From: Acidobacteriota bacterium
Lineage (GTDB): Bacteria > Acidobacteriota > Terriglobia > Terriglobales > Acidobacteriaceae
Direction of reading: 5' to 3'
Assembly (NCBI GenBank): GCA_021792135.1
Contig: JAJYVF010000009.1
Span: forward strand, 1-64,000
Length of the DNA: 64,000 nt
Shown piece by piece: positions 57,411 to 64,000 of this stretch (position 1 is its first letter; every line of letters starts with the position of its first letter). Below the pieces are notes generated by a model, which made no database searches, had not been told where the DNA came from, and worked only from the letters and a program-made list of their open reading frames with translations. A program made the translations under genes and the position numbers.

Positions 57411-57520
57411 CGTGCAGCTGCCTCGAAAATGCTCTGCGCTGAAAGACTGGCCGCGGCGCTGGAGTTAGACGCCTTTATCGATCCCGTGCAGCCGCCTCGA
57501 AAATGCTCTACGCTGAAAGA
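57411..57520 (+). repeat. 36-bp direct duplication upstream of a small gene
   Basis: Copies at 57411-57446 and 57485-57520 match at 34 of 36 positions (T/C and G/A differences) and start 74 bp apart. Both contain CCTCGAAAATGCTCT and CGCTGAAAGA; the second copy ends 3 bp before the ATG at 57524 and supplies its ribosome binding sequence. It looks like a recent local duplication of a leader segment. Confidence 0.85.
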
Positions 57521-57523
57521 GCC

Positions 57524-57919
57524 ATGTACGAAGATTTCCACGCAACCGACCGCTGGACCGGAGAAGACCTGCATTGCCACTGGGTGGCCAATATCGTGGC
57601 CATCGCCACCCGCCACGCCGACGCTGTCGACATCCGTTTCGACGTCAGCGGCCGGCCGGTCTGGATCGCCATGCCCTGCGTGGCCTGGGTGGAGCAGAAA
57701 AAGCGCACCGGCCACATCATCACCGACGCCCTGGCCGCCCAGGCTGCCGGGCGCTACCTGAAAAAGGCCATCGAGTCCGGCTACGACAACGGCCGGGAGA
57801 TGTACACGATGACCTCCGACGAGGTGCTGGAGCAGGTGGATGCGGTTCTGCATGAGGCCGGCCACACCCACAATCTCCCGTATCTGGTGGCGCTCGACGA
57901 CGCCCAGCCGCAGGTCTAG
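57524..57919 (+). CDS. Conserved hypothetical protein
   Basis: A 131-residue soluble protein without a signal peptide or membrane span. It has conserved-looking segments WTGEDLHCHWVANIVAIATRH, SGRPVWIAMPCVAWVEQKK and EVLEQVDAVLHEAGHTHNLP, with two Cys and several His, which could bind a metal; this is only a guess. The ATG at 57524 follows TGAAAGAG. A 36-bp duplication lies directly upstream. The family is not recognised. It is 127 bp before pckA on the same strand. Confidence 0.6.
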   Translation: MYEDFHATDRWTGEDLHCHWVANIVAIATRHADAVDIRFDVSGRPVWIAMPCVAWVEQKKRTGHIITDALAAQAAGRYLKKAIESGYDNGREMYTMTSDEVLEQVDAVLHEAGHTHNLPYLVALDDAQPQV

Positions 57920-57992
57920 CGCGGAATTCCAGTTCGGCAGCGGACGCGGCGCTGCCGTCTCCGCGATGCCGCTTTTCTCCTTTGCATCCCAG

Positions 57993-58036
57993 CCTTCAGG
58001 TGTGACAATAATCGGTTTCTTCTGAACCTGAAGGAG
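57993..58036 (+). promoter_or_regulatory. Inverted repeat covering the pckA Shine-Dalgarno
   Basis: CCTTCAGGT (57993-58001) is the exact reverse complement of ACCTGAAGG (58026-58034), with a 24-base loop. The right arm contains most of the pckA ribosome binding site AAGGAG (58031-58036), 10 bases before its ATG. If transcribed, the hairpin would sequester it. Alternatively, AATAAT in the loop may be a -10 box, and the repeat would then be an operator. Confidence 0.5.
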
Positions 58037-58046
58037 AGCGCCCGCT

Positions 58047-59627
58047 ATGGGAGCCAGCTTTGTGATGCAGGATCTCAGGAAACTGACCGGGGGACTCCAC
58101 GCCCATCGGAATCTTTCCGCGCCGCAGCTGGTCGAGACCTCGATCATTCGCGGCGAGGGCCGGCTGGCGGCCAATGGCGCGCTGGTGGCCACCACCGGAG
58201 TCCGCACCGGCCGCTCGCCCCGGGACAAGTTCACGGTCGAGGACACCGAGACGTGCGAAAAGCTCGACTGGGGCAAGGTGAACCAGCCCTTTCCACCGGA
58301 CAAATTCAACGAGCTCCTGGAGCGGGTGATCCGTCACATGGCCGAGCGCGACCTGTACATCATGGATCTGGCCGCCGGTGCCGATCCCGCGTACCAGCTT
58401 CCCATCCGGGTGATCTGCGAGTACGCCTGGCACGCTCTCTTCGTGAAGCAGCTTTTCGTCCGCCCTGCCGCTGAGGATCTGGCAGTCCGCATTCCGGAGT
58501 TCACGGTGATCGCGGCGCCGGAATTCGAAGCCGTTCCCGAGCGGGACGGCGTCCGCTCCGGCACTTTCATCCTCACGGACTTTTCCAGAAAGATCGTCCT
58601 CATCGGGGGCACCCGCTATGCCGGAGAGATGAAGAAGTCGATCTTCGGCGTGATGAACTATCTGCTGCCGCAGCGCGACGTCTTCCCCATGCATTGTTCG
58701 GCCAATCGGGGACGGGAGGGCGACACGGCGCTGTTCTTCGGCCTCTCGGGCACCGGGAAAACTACGCTCTCGGCCGATCCGGAGCGCCGGCTCATCGGCG
58801 ACGACGAGCATGGCTGGAGCCCCGAGGGCGTGTTCAATTTCGAGGGCGGCTGCTATGCCAAATGCGTCGATCTGAGCGCTGAAAGAGAGCCGCAGATCTA
58901 CAACGCCATCCGCTTCGGAGCGGTGCTTGAGAACGTTGTCCTCGATCCGCGCACCGGCGAGCCCGATTACTCCGACATCCGCCACACGGAAAATACCCGC
59001 GCCGCCTACCCGATCGAATTCATTGGCAGCGCCGTGATTCCCGGAATCGGCGGCCATCCGCGCAACGTGCTGTTCCTCGCTGCCGACGCCTTCGGCGTCC
59101 TGCCGCCGATTGCGAAGCTCACTCCGGATCAGGCGATGTATCACTTCCTCTCCGGCTACACGGCCAAGCTCGCCGGCACGGAAGCCGGCCTGGGCAGCGA
59201 GCCGGTGCCGGAATTTTCCACCTGCTTCGGTTCGCCCTTCCTTCCGCTTGCTCCGCGCGTGTATGCGGAAATGCTGGGCCGGCGGCTGCGCGAACACCGC
59301 GCCCAGTGCTGGCTGGTGAATACCGGCTGGACGGGGGGCGCTTTCGGCGTGGGACAGCGCATGAGCCTCAGGCACACCCGCGCCATCGTTCATGCGGCTC
59401 TCGATGGCCGCCTCGCCCGGGCGCACTTCAGCACCGAACCCGCCTTCGGCCTCAGTATTCCCGCCACCTGCCCGGATGTGCCTGCGGAGCTGCTGAATCC
59501 GCGCAACGCCTGGATCGACAAGAATGCCTACGACGCGCAGGCCCGGCTGCTGGCGGCCAGATTCGCCGAGAATTTCCGCCGCTTCGAGGTTCCTGAAGCG
59601 GTGCGCGAGGCCGGCCCCAGAGTCTGA
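58047..59627 (+). CDS. pckA: ATP-dependent phosphoenolpyruvate carboxykinase
   Basis: A 526-residue enzyme catalysing oxaloacetate + ATP to PEP + CO2 + ADP, the entry to gluconeogenesis. The ATP-type P-loop [11 protein letters not shown] (about 232-242) and the metal-binding GDDEHGW (about 251-257) are clear, with the substrate motif [14 protein letters not shown] near the N-terminus and [17 protein letters not shown] later. The ATG follows AAGGAG, which is within an inverted repeat. The gene precedes the nuo cluster but has its own leader. Confidence 0.96.
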   Translation: MGASFVMQDLRKLTGGLHAHRNLSAPQLVETSIIRGEGRLAANGALVATTGVRTGRSPRDKFTVEDTETCEKLDWGKVNQPFPPDKFNELLERVIRHMAERDLYIMDLAAGADPAYQLPIRVICEYAWHALFVKQLFVRPAAEDLAVRIPEFTVIAAPEFEAVPERDGVRSGTFILTDFSRKIVLIGGTRYAGEMKKSIFGVMNYLLPQRDVFPMHCSANRGREGDTALFFGLSGTGKTTLSADPERRLIGDDEHGWSPEGVFNFEGGCYAKCVDLSAEREPQIYNAIRFGAVLENVVLDPRTGEPDYSDIRHTENTRAAYPIEFIGSAVIPGIGGHPRNVLFLAADAFGVLPPIAKLTPDQAMYHFLSGYTAKLAGTEAGLGSEPVPEFSTCFGSPFLPLAPRVYAEMLGRRLREHRAQCWLVNTGWTGGAFGVGQRMSLRHTRAIVHAALDGRLARAHFSTEPAFGLSIPATCPDVPAELLNPRNAWIDKNAYDAQARLLAARFAENFRRFEVPEAVREAGPRV

Positions 59628-59697
59628 TCCGCAGGCCTCCTTCGCGCGAGCCAGCTTCCTCGCCCGTATTCCCGCGCATGGTCAACGCCCCTGTAAC

Positions 59698-59726
59698 TTG
59701 ACTCTTGACAACCGCAGACTTAGAGT
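59698..59726 (+). promoter_or_regulatory. Candidate promoter of the nuo operon
   Basis: TTGACT (59698-59703) and TAGAGT (59721-59726) are separated by 17 bp, a good sigma70 layout, about 50 bases before nuoA. GACTCT (59700-59705) and AGAGTC (59722-59727) form an inverted repeat across the two boxes, possibly a regulator site. Confidence 0.45.
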
Positions 59727-59776
59727 CGAAATGGAGACGGCGGGCGGCAGCTCATGATCGCTCTCCAGGGACGGCT

Positions 59777-60184
59777 ATGCAGACTCATCCCTACATCTGG
59801 AATTATCTGCCCCTGCTGCTGCAGATCGTGGTCGCCGTCGGGCTCACGGTCGGCATGATCACGATGTCCTGGTTCATAGGACGTCACCGGAACCTGAAAG
59901 ACAAGCTGGAAGCGTACGAATGCGGCATTCCCGCCGAAGGCGATGCGCGCGGCCGCTTCTCGGTGCGCTTCTACATGGTGGCCATGCTTTTCATCCTGTT
60001 CGATGTGGAAGCCGTGTTCATGATCCCCTGGGCGGTGATCTACCGGCAGCTGCCGCACATCACCGGATCGCGGCTGTTCGGCTTCTGGGAGATGGTGGTC
60101 TACCTCGCATTTGTCGTCATCGGTGTTTTCTACGTATGGAAAAAGGGCATTCTCGACTGGGCTGCCGATAAAGCCGATTTGTAG
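59777..60184 (+). CDS. nuoA: NADH-quinone oxidoreductase subunit A
   Basis: A 135-residue membrane subunit of complex I with three helices. Conserved region YECGIPAEGDARGRFSVRFY and MLFILFDVEAVFMIPWAV identify it. CAGGGACGG before the ATG at 59777 is the likely ribosome binding site; upstream in-frame codons lack homology. It is the first gene of the cluster. nuoC follows directly after 17 bp, where nuoB would be expected. Confidence 0.95.
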   Translation: MQTHPYIWNYLPLLLQIVVAVGLTVGMITMSWFIGRHRNLKDKLEAYECGIPAEGDARGRFSVRFYMVAMLFILFDVEAVFMIPWAVIYRQLPHITGSRLFGFWEMVVYLAFVVIGVFYVWKKGILDWAADKADL

Positions 60185-60201
60185 GCTGATAATAGAGGGT
60201 T

Positions 60202-60696
60202 ATGCCGGAAGCGCTGCTGAATAAGGATGCTGTCTTCGAAGGCCTTGCGCAGAACGTCGCCATTCAGGCGCTGCGTGCCGAGCGTCCTGAAGCCGTTACC
60301 AATGCGAAGTACGACCGCGGCGAGCTGACCCTGGTGATTGCCGCCGATCAGGTCCGCGCCGCCTGCCGCACGCTCCGCCAGGCCGGCTATAACTTCCTCG
60401 AAGATGTGACCTGTGTGGACTGGTTTCCGGTCGAGCCGCGCTTTCAGGTCACCTACCACATCCTCTCGCACAAGCTGAAGGAACGGGTGCGGCTGCACGT
60501 GATGGTGGAAAGCATCGACCCTTCGGTCGACAGCATCACCTCGGTGTGGCCCTCGGCGAATTACTATGAGCGCGAGGTCTGGGACCTGTTTGGCGTCCGC
60601 TTCCACGGCCATCCCGGGCTGCGGCGCATCATGCTGCCGGAGGAGTGGGAGGGCCACCCGCTGCGCAAGGATTATCCCGTGGAGGGCTACCGCTGA
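60202..60696 (+). CDS. nuoC: NADH-quinone oxidoreductase subunit C (30 kDa)
   Basis: A 164-residue peripheral-arm subunit. The signature YYEREVWDLFGVRFHGHPGL and the end EGHPLRKDYPVEG are diagnostic. GAGGG precedes the ATG. It overlaps nuoD by one base (TGATG), so the two are separate but coupled; they are not fused as in E. coli. Confidence 0.95.
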   Translation: MPEALLNKDAVFEGLAQNVAIQALRAERPEAVTNAKYDRGELTLVIAADQVRAACRTLRQAGYNFLEDVTCVDWFPVEPRFQVTYHILSHKLKERVRLHVMVESIDPSVDSITSVWPSANYYEREVWDLFGVRFHGHPGLRRIMLPEEWEGHPLRKDYPVEGYR

Positions 60697-61955
60697 TGCC
60701 GGATACGCCGGACAACCCGCATATGCCGGAGATTCCGGGTTTCGTGGAGACAGCCACGCTGGTGGTGCCGCGGCCGGAAGAAGGCGCGAAGGATCGCACC
60801 ATGGTCCTCAACATGGGGCCGCAGCATCCTTCCACCCATGGCGTGCTGCGCGTGGTGCTGGAGATTGACGGCGAGACCGTCGTCCGGGTCGTGCCCGATA
60901 TCGGCTACCTGCACACCGGAATCGAGAAGACCTGCGAGGCCAAGTTCTGGCAGCAGGTGGTGCCGCTGACGGACCGGATCGACTATCTGTGTCCGATGAC
61001 CAACAACCTCTGCTACTGCCTGGCGGTCGAGAAGCTGCTGCAGATCGAGATCCCCGAGCGGGCGCAGTGGATGCGCGTTCTTCTGAACGAGCTGACCCGC
61101 CTCAATTCGCACCTGGTCTGGCTGGGCACCCACGCCATGGACATCGGCGCGCTCACCGTCTTCCTCTATACCTTCCGCGAGCGCGAAGAGATCCTCCGCA
61201 TCTTCGAGCATGTGTCGGGCCAGCGGATGATGACCTCCTATTTCCGCATCGGCGGGCTGGCGCTGGAACCGCCGCTGGACTTCTTCGATCGCGTCCAGGC
61301 GCTGATCAGGGTTCTGCCGGAGCGGATCGACGAATACGAGAACCTGCTGACCGGCAATCCGATCTTCATCAACCGGCTCAAGGGCGTTGGCTATCTGAGC
61401 GCAGACGATGCCATCGCGCTTGGGGTGACCGGGCCGCCGCTTCGCGCCAGCGGCGTGGACTGGGATCTGCGTCGCGATATGCCCTACTCCAGCTACGACA
61501 AGTTCCAGTTCCAGGTGCCCGTGTCGAACCGGGGCGATGTGTGGGCACGTTACGTTCTGCGGCTGCAGGAGATGCGCGAGTCGGTGAAAATCTGCCAGCA
61601 GGCGCTCGACGGGATGCCGGCGGGACCGATCAAGGCCGATGCCCCCAAGGTGGTTCTGCCTGACCGGGAGAAAATGAAGACGCAGATGGAAGCCCTCATC
61701 TATCACTTCAAGATAGTGACGGAAGGCTTTCAGGTGCCGGCGGGCGAAGTTTATCAGGCAGTGGAATCGCCGCGCGGCGAGATGGGCTATTACGCGGTCA
61801 GCGACGGCACAGCCAAGCCCTATCGGGTTCACATGCGGAATCCCTCCTTTGCCACGCTGCAGGCGCTGGAAACGATGTGCGTGGGCCGCCTGATTGCGGA
61901 TGTCGTCGCCGTTATCGGGTCGATCGACATCGTGCTGGGAGAGATTGACCGGTGA
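60696..61955 (+). CDS. nuoD: NADH-quinone oxidoreductase subunit D (49 kDa)
   Basis: A 419-residue subunit that forms the quinone pocket with NuoB. LNMGPQHPSTHGVLRVVLEI holds the quinone-binding His, and YLHTGIEKTCEAKFWQQ follows. The C-terminus RVHMRNPSFATLQALETM and GRLIADVVAVIGSIDIVLGE is typical. The ATG at 60696 begins after a one-base overlap with nuoC. The stop overlaps the next gene by 4 bases (GTGA). Confidence 0.96.
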   Translation: MPDTPDNPHMPEIPGFVETATLVVPRPEEGAKDRTMVLNMGPQHPSTHGVLRVVLEIDGETVVRVVPDIGYLHTGIEKTCEAKFWQQVVPLTDRIDYLCPMTNNLCYCLAVEKLLQIEIPERAQWMRVLLNELTRLNSHLVWLGTHAMDIGALTVFLYTFREREEILRIFEHVSGQRMMTSYFRIGGLALEPPLDFFDRVQALIRVLPERIDEYENLLTGNPIFINRLKGVGYLSADDAIALGVTGPPLRASGVDWDLRRDMPYSSYDKFQFQVPVSNRGDVWARYVLRLQEMRESVKICQQALDGMPAGPIKADAPKVVLPDREKMKTQMEALIYHFKIVTEGFQVPAGEVYQAVESPRGEMGYYAVSDGTAKPYRVHMRNPSFATLQALETMCVGRLIADVVAVIGSIDIVLGEIDR

Positions 61956-62299
61956 GCGCACCCGTCCAGGCAATGCTGACCACCGAACTGTGGATTTCCT
62001 TTACTTCGCTGCTCCGTTCCTATGTTGCGGCAGCGGGCCTGGATTCCGGCTCGCCGGCGGATGTTCGCGAGACCGGCGATTCGATCGCGGTTGCTCTTGG
62101 GGGCGCGCGGCTGGAGATGCGGTACGAGCCGGCGAGCGGAGAAGGGAACTGGCGGCTGCGGGGCAGCGCTGAAGAGGTGCAGGGCCGATTTGCGCTCCTG
62201 CCGGAAGGTCGGTTCAGCCTGGATGGCACGGTTCTCGACCTGGACCATGCTGCTATTGATTTTGCCGCTGCCCTGAAGCAGGCGGGATTGGAACGATGA
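61952..62299 (+). CDS. Unknown small protein between nuoD and nuoE
   Basis: A 115-residue acidic protein with no membrane segment or signal peptide. It starts with GTG inside the nuoD stop (GTGA) and ends overlapping the nuoE ATG (ATGA), so it is translationally coupled on both sides and expressed with complex I. The N-terminal part is helical (LWISFTSLLRSYVAAAG) and the rest looks beta-rich (LEMRYEPASGEGNWRLRG, GRFSLDGTVLDL), with no cysteine for an Fe-S cluster. I do not recognise it. It may be an accessory or assembly factor for complex I in this lineage. Confidence 0.75.
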   Translation: MSAPVQAMLTTELWISFTSLLRSYVAAAGLDSGSPADVRETGDSIAVALGGARLEMRYEPASGEGNWRLRGSAEEVQGRFALLPEGRFSLDGTVLDLDHAAIDFAAALKQAGLER

Positions 62300-62814
62300 G
62301 TACGCAATCTGGACAACCCGGAACGATCTTCTCGCCGGCGCTTGCCGCGCGCTTCGATAAGCTGGTCACTCTGTATCCGGTGAAACGGTCGGCTCTGGTC
62401 CCCATGCTGCTGTACGCGCAGGACGAGGTCGGCTACCTCTCCGACCCCGTCATTGCCGAGGTGGCGCAGCGGATCGGGATCACCGAACTCGATGTGCGCA
62501 ACGTGATCAGCTATTACTCGCTGCTGCGCACCAAACCCGCCGGCAAGTATAACGTTCAGGTCTGCACCAACATCAGCTGCATGCTGCGCGGCGGCAACGA
62601 AATCCTCGAGCACTGCAAGAAGAAGCTGGGCATTCCCAACAAGGGTGTCACTCCCGACGGGCTGTTTTCCCTCGAAGAGGTGGAGTGCATCGGGGCATGC
62701 AGCTGGGCGCCTGCCGCGCAGGTCAATTACGACTTCCACGAGAACCTGACGCCGGAGAAAATCGATGGCGTGCTCGCCGGGTACAAAGCCGCAAATCGAG
62801 GGACGGGCAAATAA
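62296..62814 (+). CDS. nuoE: NADH-quinone oxidoreductase subunit E (24 kDa)
   Basis: A 172-residue thioredoxin-like subunit carrying the [2Fe-2S] cluster N1a. The ligands are C90, C95 (VCTNISCMLRGG), C131 and C135 (VECIGACSWAP). It overlaps the preceding gene by 4 bases and nuoF by one (TAATG). Confidence 0.95.
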   Translation: MSTQSGQPGTIFSPALAARFDKLVTLYPVKRSALVPMLLYAQDEVGYLSDPVIAEVAQRIGITELDVRNVISYYSLLRTKPAGKYNVQVCTNISCMLRGGNEILEHCKKKLGIPNKGVTPDGLFSLEEVECIGACSWAPAAQVNYDFHENLTPEKIDGVLAGYKAANRGTGK

Positions 62815-64000
62815 TGGCGACCATCAGCACTCACCCTGACTGCGTTCCTGTGGTCTCGTACCGCTTCGGCAAAGGTGCGACGGCGATCGATAAGTACCTC
62901 GAGCTGGATGGGTACAAGTCCGCGCGCAAGGCGCTGGAGCTGGGGCCGGATGGCATCATCGGCGAGATGAAAGCATCGAACCTGCGCGGGCGCGGCGGCG
63001 CCGGCTTCCCGACCGGGCTGAAGTGGTCGTTCGTCCCGAAGCAGGCGCCCAGGCCAAAGTATGTGCTGGTGAACGGCGACGAAAGCGAGCCGGGAACGTG
63101 CAAGGATCGCCTGATCTTCGAGCACGATCCGCACTCCGTCATTGAAGGCGTGATCATCGCCGGTCTCGCCATTCAGGCGAAGATGGGCTTCATCTACCTC
63201 CGCGGCGAGTATCGCTACCTGCTGAAGATCATGGAGAAGGCCGTCGAAGACGCCTACGCGAAGGGCTTCCTCGGCAAGAACATCTTCGGCAGCGGCATCG
63301 ACTTCGACATCGTCACCCAGACCGGCGCCGGAGCTTATGAGGTAGGCGAAGAATCGGCACTGATGGAATCTCTCGAAGGCAAGCGCGGCGTGCCCCGCAT
63401 TCGTCCGCCGTTCCCGGCTGTCGTGGGGCTCTACGGCGGCCCCACCATCATCAACAACGCCGAGACCATTGCCACCGTTCCGCATATTTTCCGCATCGGC
63501 GGAGCCGAGTACGCCAAACTCGGCACCGAGCGCAACGGTGGAACGCGCCTCTTCTGTCTCAGCGGTCATCTGCAGCGTCCCGGTGTTTATGAGCTGCCCA
63601 TGGGCTACAACCTCAAAAGGATGATCTACGAGGTGGGCGGCGGCATTCGCGACGGGAAAAAGCTGAAGGCTGTCGTTCCCGGCGGCTCGTCGACGCCCGT
63701 TCTGCTGCCCGAGGAAATCGACATCGGCATGGACTTCGATCAGGTGGGCAAAGCCGGATCGATGCTGGGCTCAGGCGGCGTGGTGGTGCTCGATGAGACG
63801 GTCTGCATCGTCGAGTTTGCGCTGCGCACCATGAAGTTCTACCAGCACGAGAGCTGCGGCTGGTGCATCCCCTGCCGCGAAGGCACCGACTGGCTGAAGA
63901 AATCGCTCACCCGCCTGCATGCCGGGGGCGCGGTCGACAAGGATATCGACAACATCCGCTATCTCGCCGAGAACATGCTGGGCCGGACCTTCTGCCCGCT
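62814..64000 (+). CDS. nuoF: NADH-quinone oxidoreductase subunit F (51 kDa), partial
   Basis: The first 395 codons of the NADH- and FMN-binding subunit; the 3' end is beyond the window. FMN/NADH motifs LRGRGGAGFPTGLKWSF, LVNGDESEPGTCKDR and SLEGKRGVPRIRPPFPAV are clear. The [4Fe-4S] N3 ligands are C348, C351, C354 (ESCGWCIPCREGT) and C394 (TFCPL). The usual YICGEE segment reads YEVGEE. The start overlaps the nuoE stop by one base. nuoG and further subunits are presumably downstream. Confidence 0.95.
   Translation, partial: MATISTHPDCVPVVSYRFGKGATAIDKYLELDGYKSARKALELGPDGIIGEMKASNLRGRGGAGFPTGLKWSFVPKQAPRPKYVLVNGDESEPGTCKDRLIFEHDPHSVIEGVIIAGLAIQAKMGFIYLRGEYRYLLKIMEKAVEDAYAKGFLGKNIFGSGIDFDIVTQTGAGAYEVGEESALMESLEGKRGVPRIRPPFPAVVGLYGGPTIINNAETIATVPHIFRIGGAEYAKLGTERNGGTRLFCLSGHLQRPGVYELPMGYNLKRMIYEVGGGIRDGKKLKAVVPGGSSTPVLLPEEIDIGMDFDQVGKAGSMLGSGGVVVLDETVCIVEFALRTMKFYQHESCGWCIPCREGTDWLKKSLTRLHAGGAVDKDIDNIRYLAENMLGRTFCP

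Overview
The window is a GC-rich bacterial chromosome segment with densely packed genes on both strands. Its gene content fits Acidobacteriota (a Terriglobia/Acidobacteriaceae-like organism). The reasons are the many large secreted or lipoprotein enzymes, a CusF-SCO fusion, DUF4382/DUF5666 and FecR/DUF6600 proteins, a two-hairpin intergenic repeat of a type I associate with that phylum, and a full-length complex I cluster. This assignment is an inference; no rRNA, tRNA or other taxonomic marker was seen.

Layout. 1-160: end of an IS5-type insertion sequence with the first 31 codons of its transposase, followed by degraded sequence to 439. 440-6434: solute:sodium symporter, lytic transglycosylase (mltD), lepA and a small hypothetical gene. 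6591-9597: rpsO-pnp transcribed leftwards, with a clear terminator. 9706-16226: two small membrane proteins, a DedA-rhodanese fusion, an aminotransferase, a Tat-exported glycosylasparaginase-family enzyme and a class C beta-lactamase-fold hydrolase. 16413-19798: pstC-pstA-pstB-phoU, without pstS or phoBR. 19774-26053: an AddA/AddB-like helicase-nuclease pair. 26083-34287: CusF-SCO lipoprotein, PfkB sugar kinase, membrane protein, ABC exporter, DoxX, ABM monooxygenase, M28 peptidase, and MscL with a zinc-ribbon tail. 34536-44420: second asparaginase-type Ntn hydrolase, PilZ, SDR, FN3 lipoprotein, arylsulfotransferase-like lipoprotein, gatB, DUF4382/DUF5666 lipoprotein. 44485-55578: TPR protein, aldehyde dehydrogenase, hypothetical, FecR-like protein, SDR, GH38-like glycosidase, GH24 lysozyme, DUF4231 protein. 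55579-57919: an ORF-poor interval rich in inverted repeats, YfgM-like TPR protein, DksA-type zinc finger protein, and a small gene preceded by a 36-bp duplication. 58047-64000: pckA, then nuoA-nuoC-nuoD-(115-aa unknown)-nuoE-nuoF running off the right edge.

Functional themes. Housekeeping functions are translation (lepA, rpsO, gatB), RNA turnover (pnp), recombination repair (AddAB-like), phosphate uptake and its control (pst-phoU), respiration (nuo) and gluconeogenesis (pckA). These are mixed with envelope and extracellular polymer degradation (MltD, GH38, GH24, M28 peptidase, asparaginases).

The points most worth a second look are: the nuo cluster, which lacks nuoB between nuoA and nuoC and carries an unknown translationally coupled gene between nuoD and nuoE; an inverted repeat whose right arm covers the pckA Shine-Dalgarno; a roughly 110-bp element bounded by a 13-bp inverted repeat; and several domain fusions. 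No complete, clearly new multi-gene system (defence, phage, CRISPR or biosynthetic cluster) was found.
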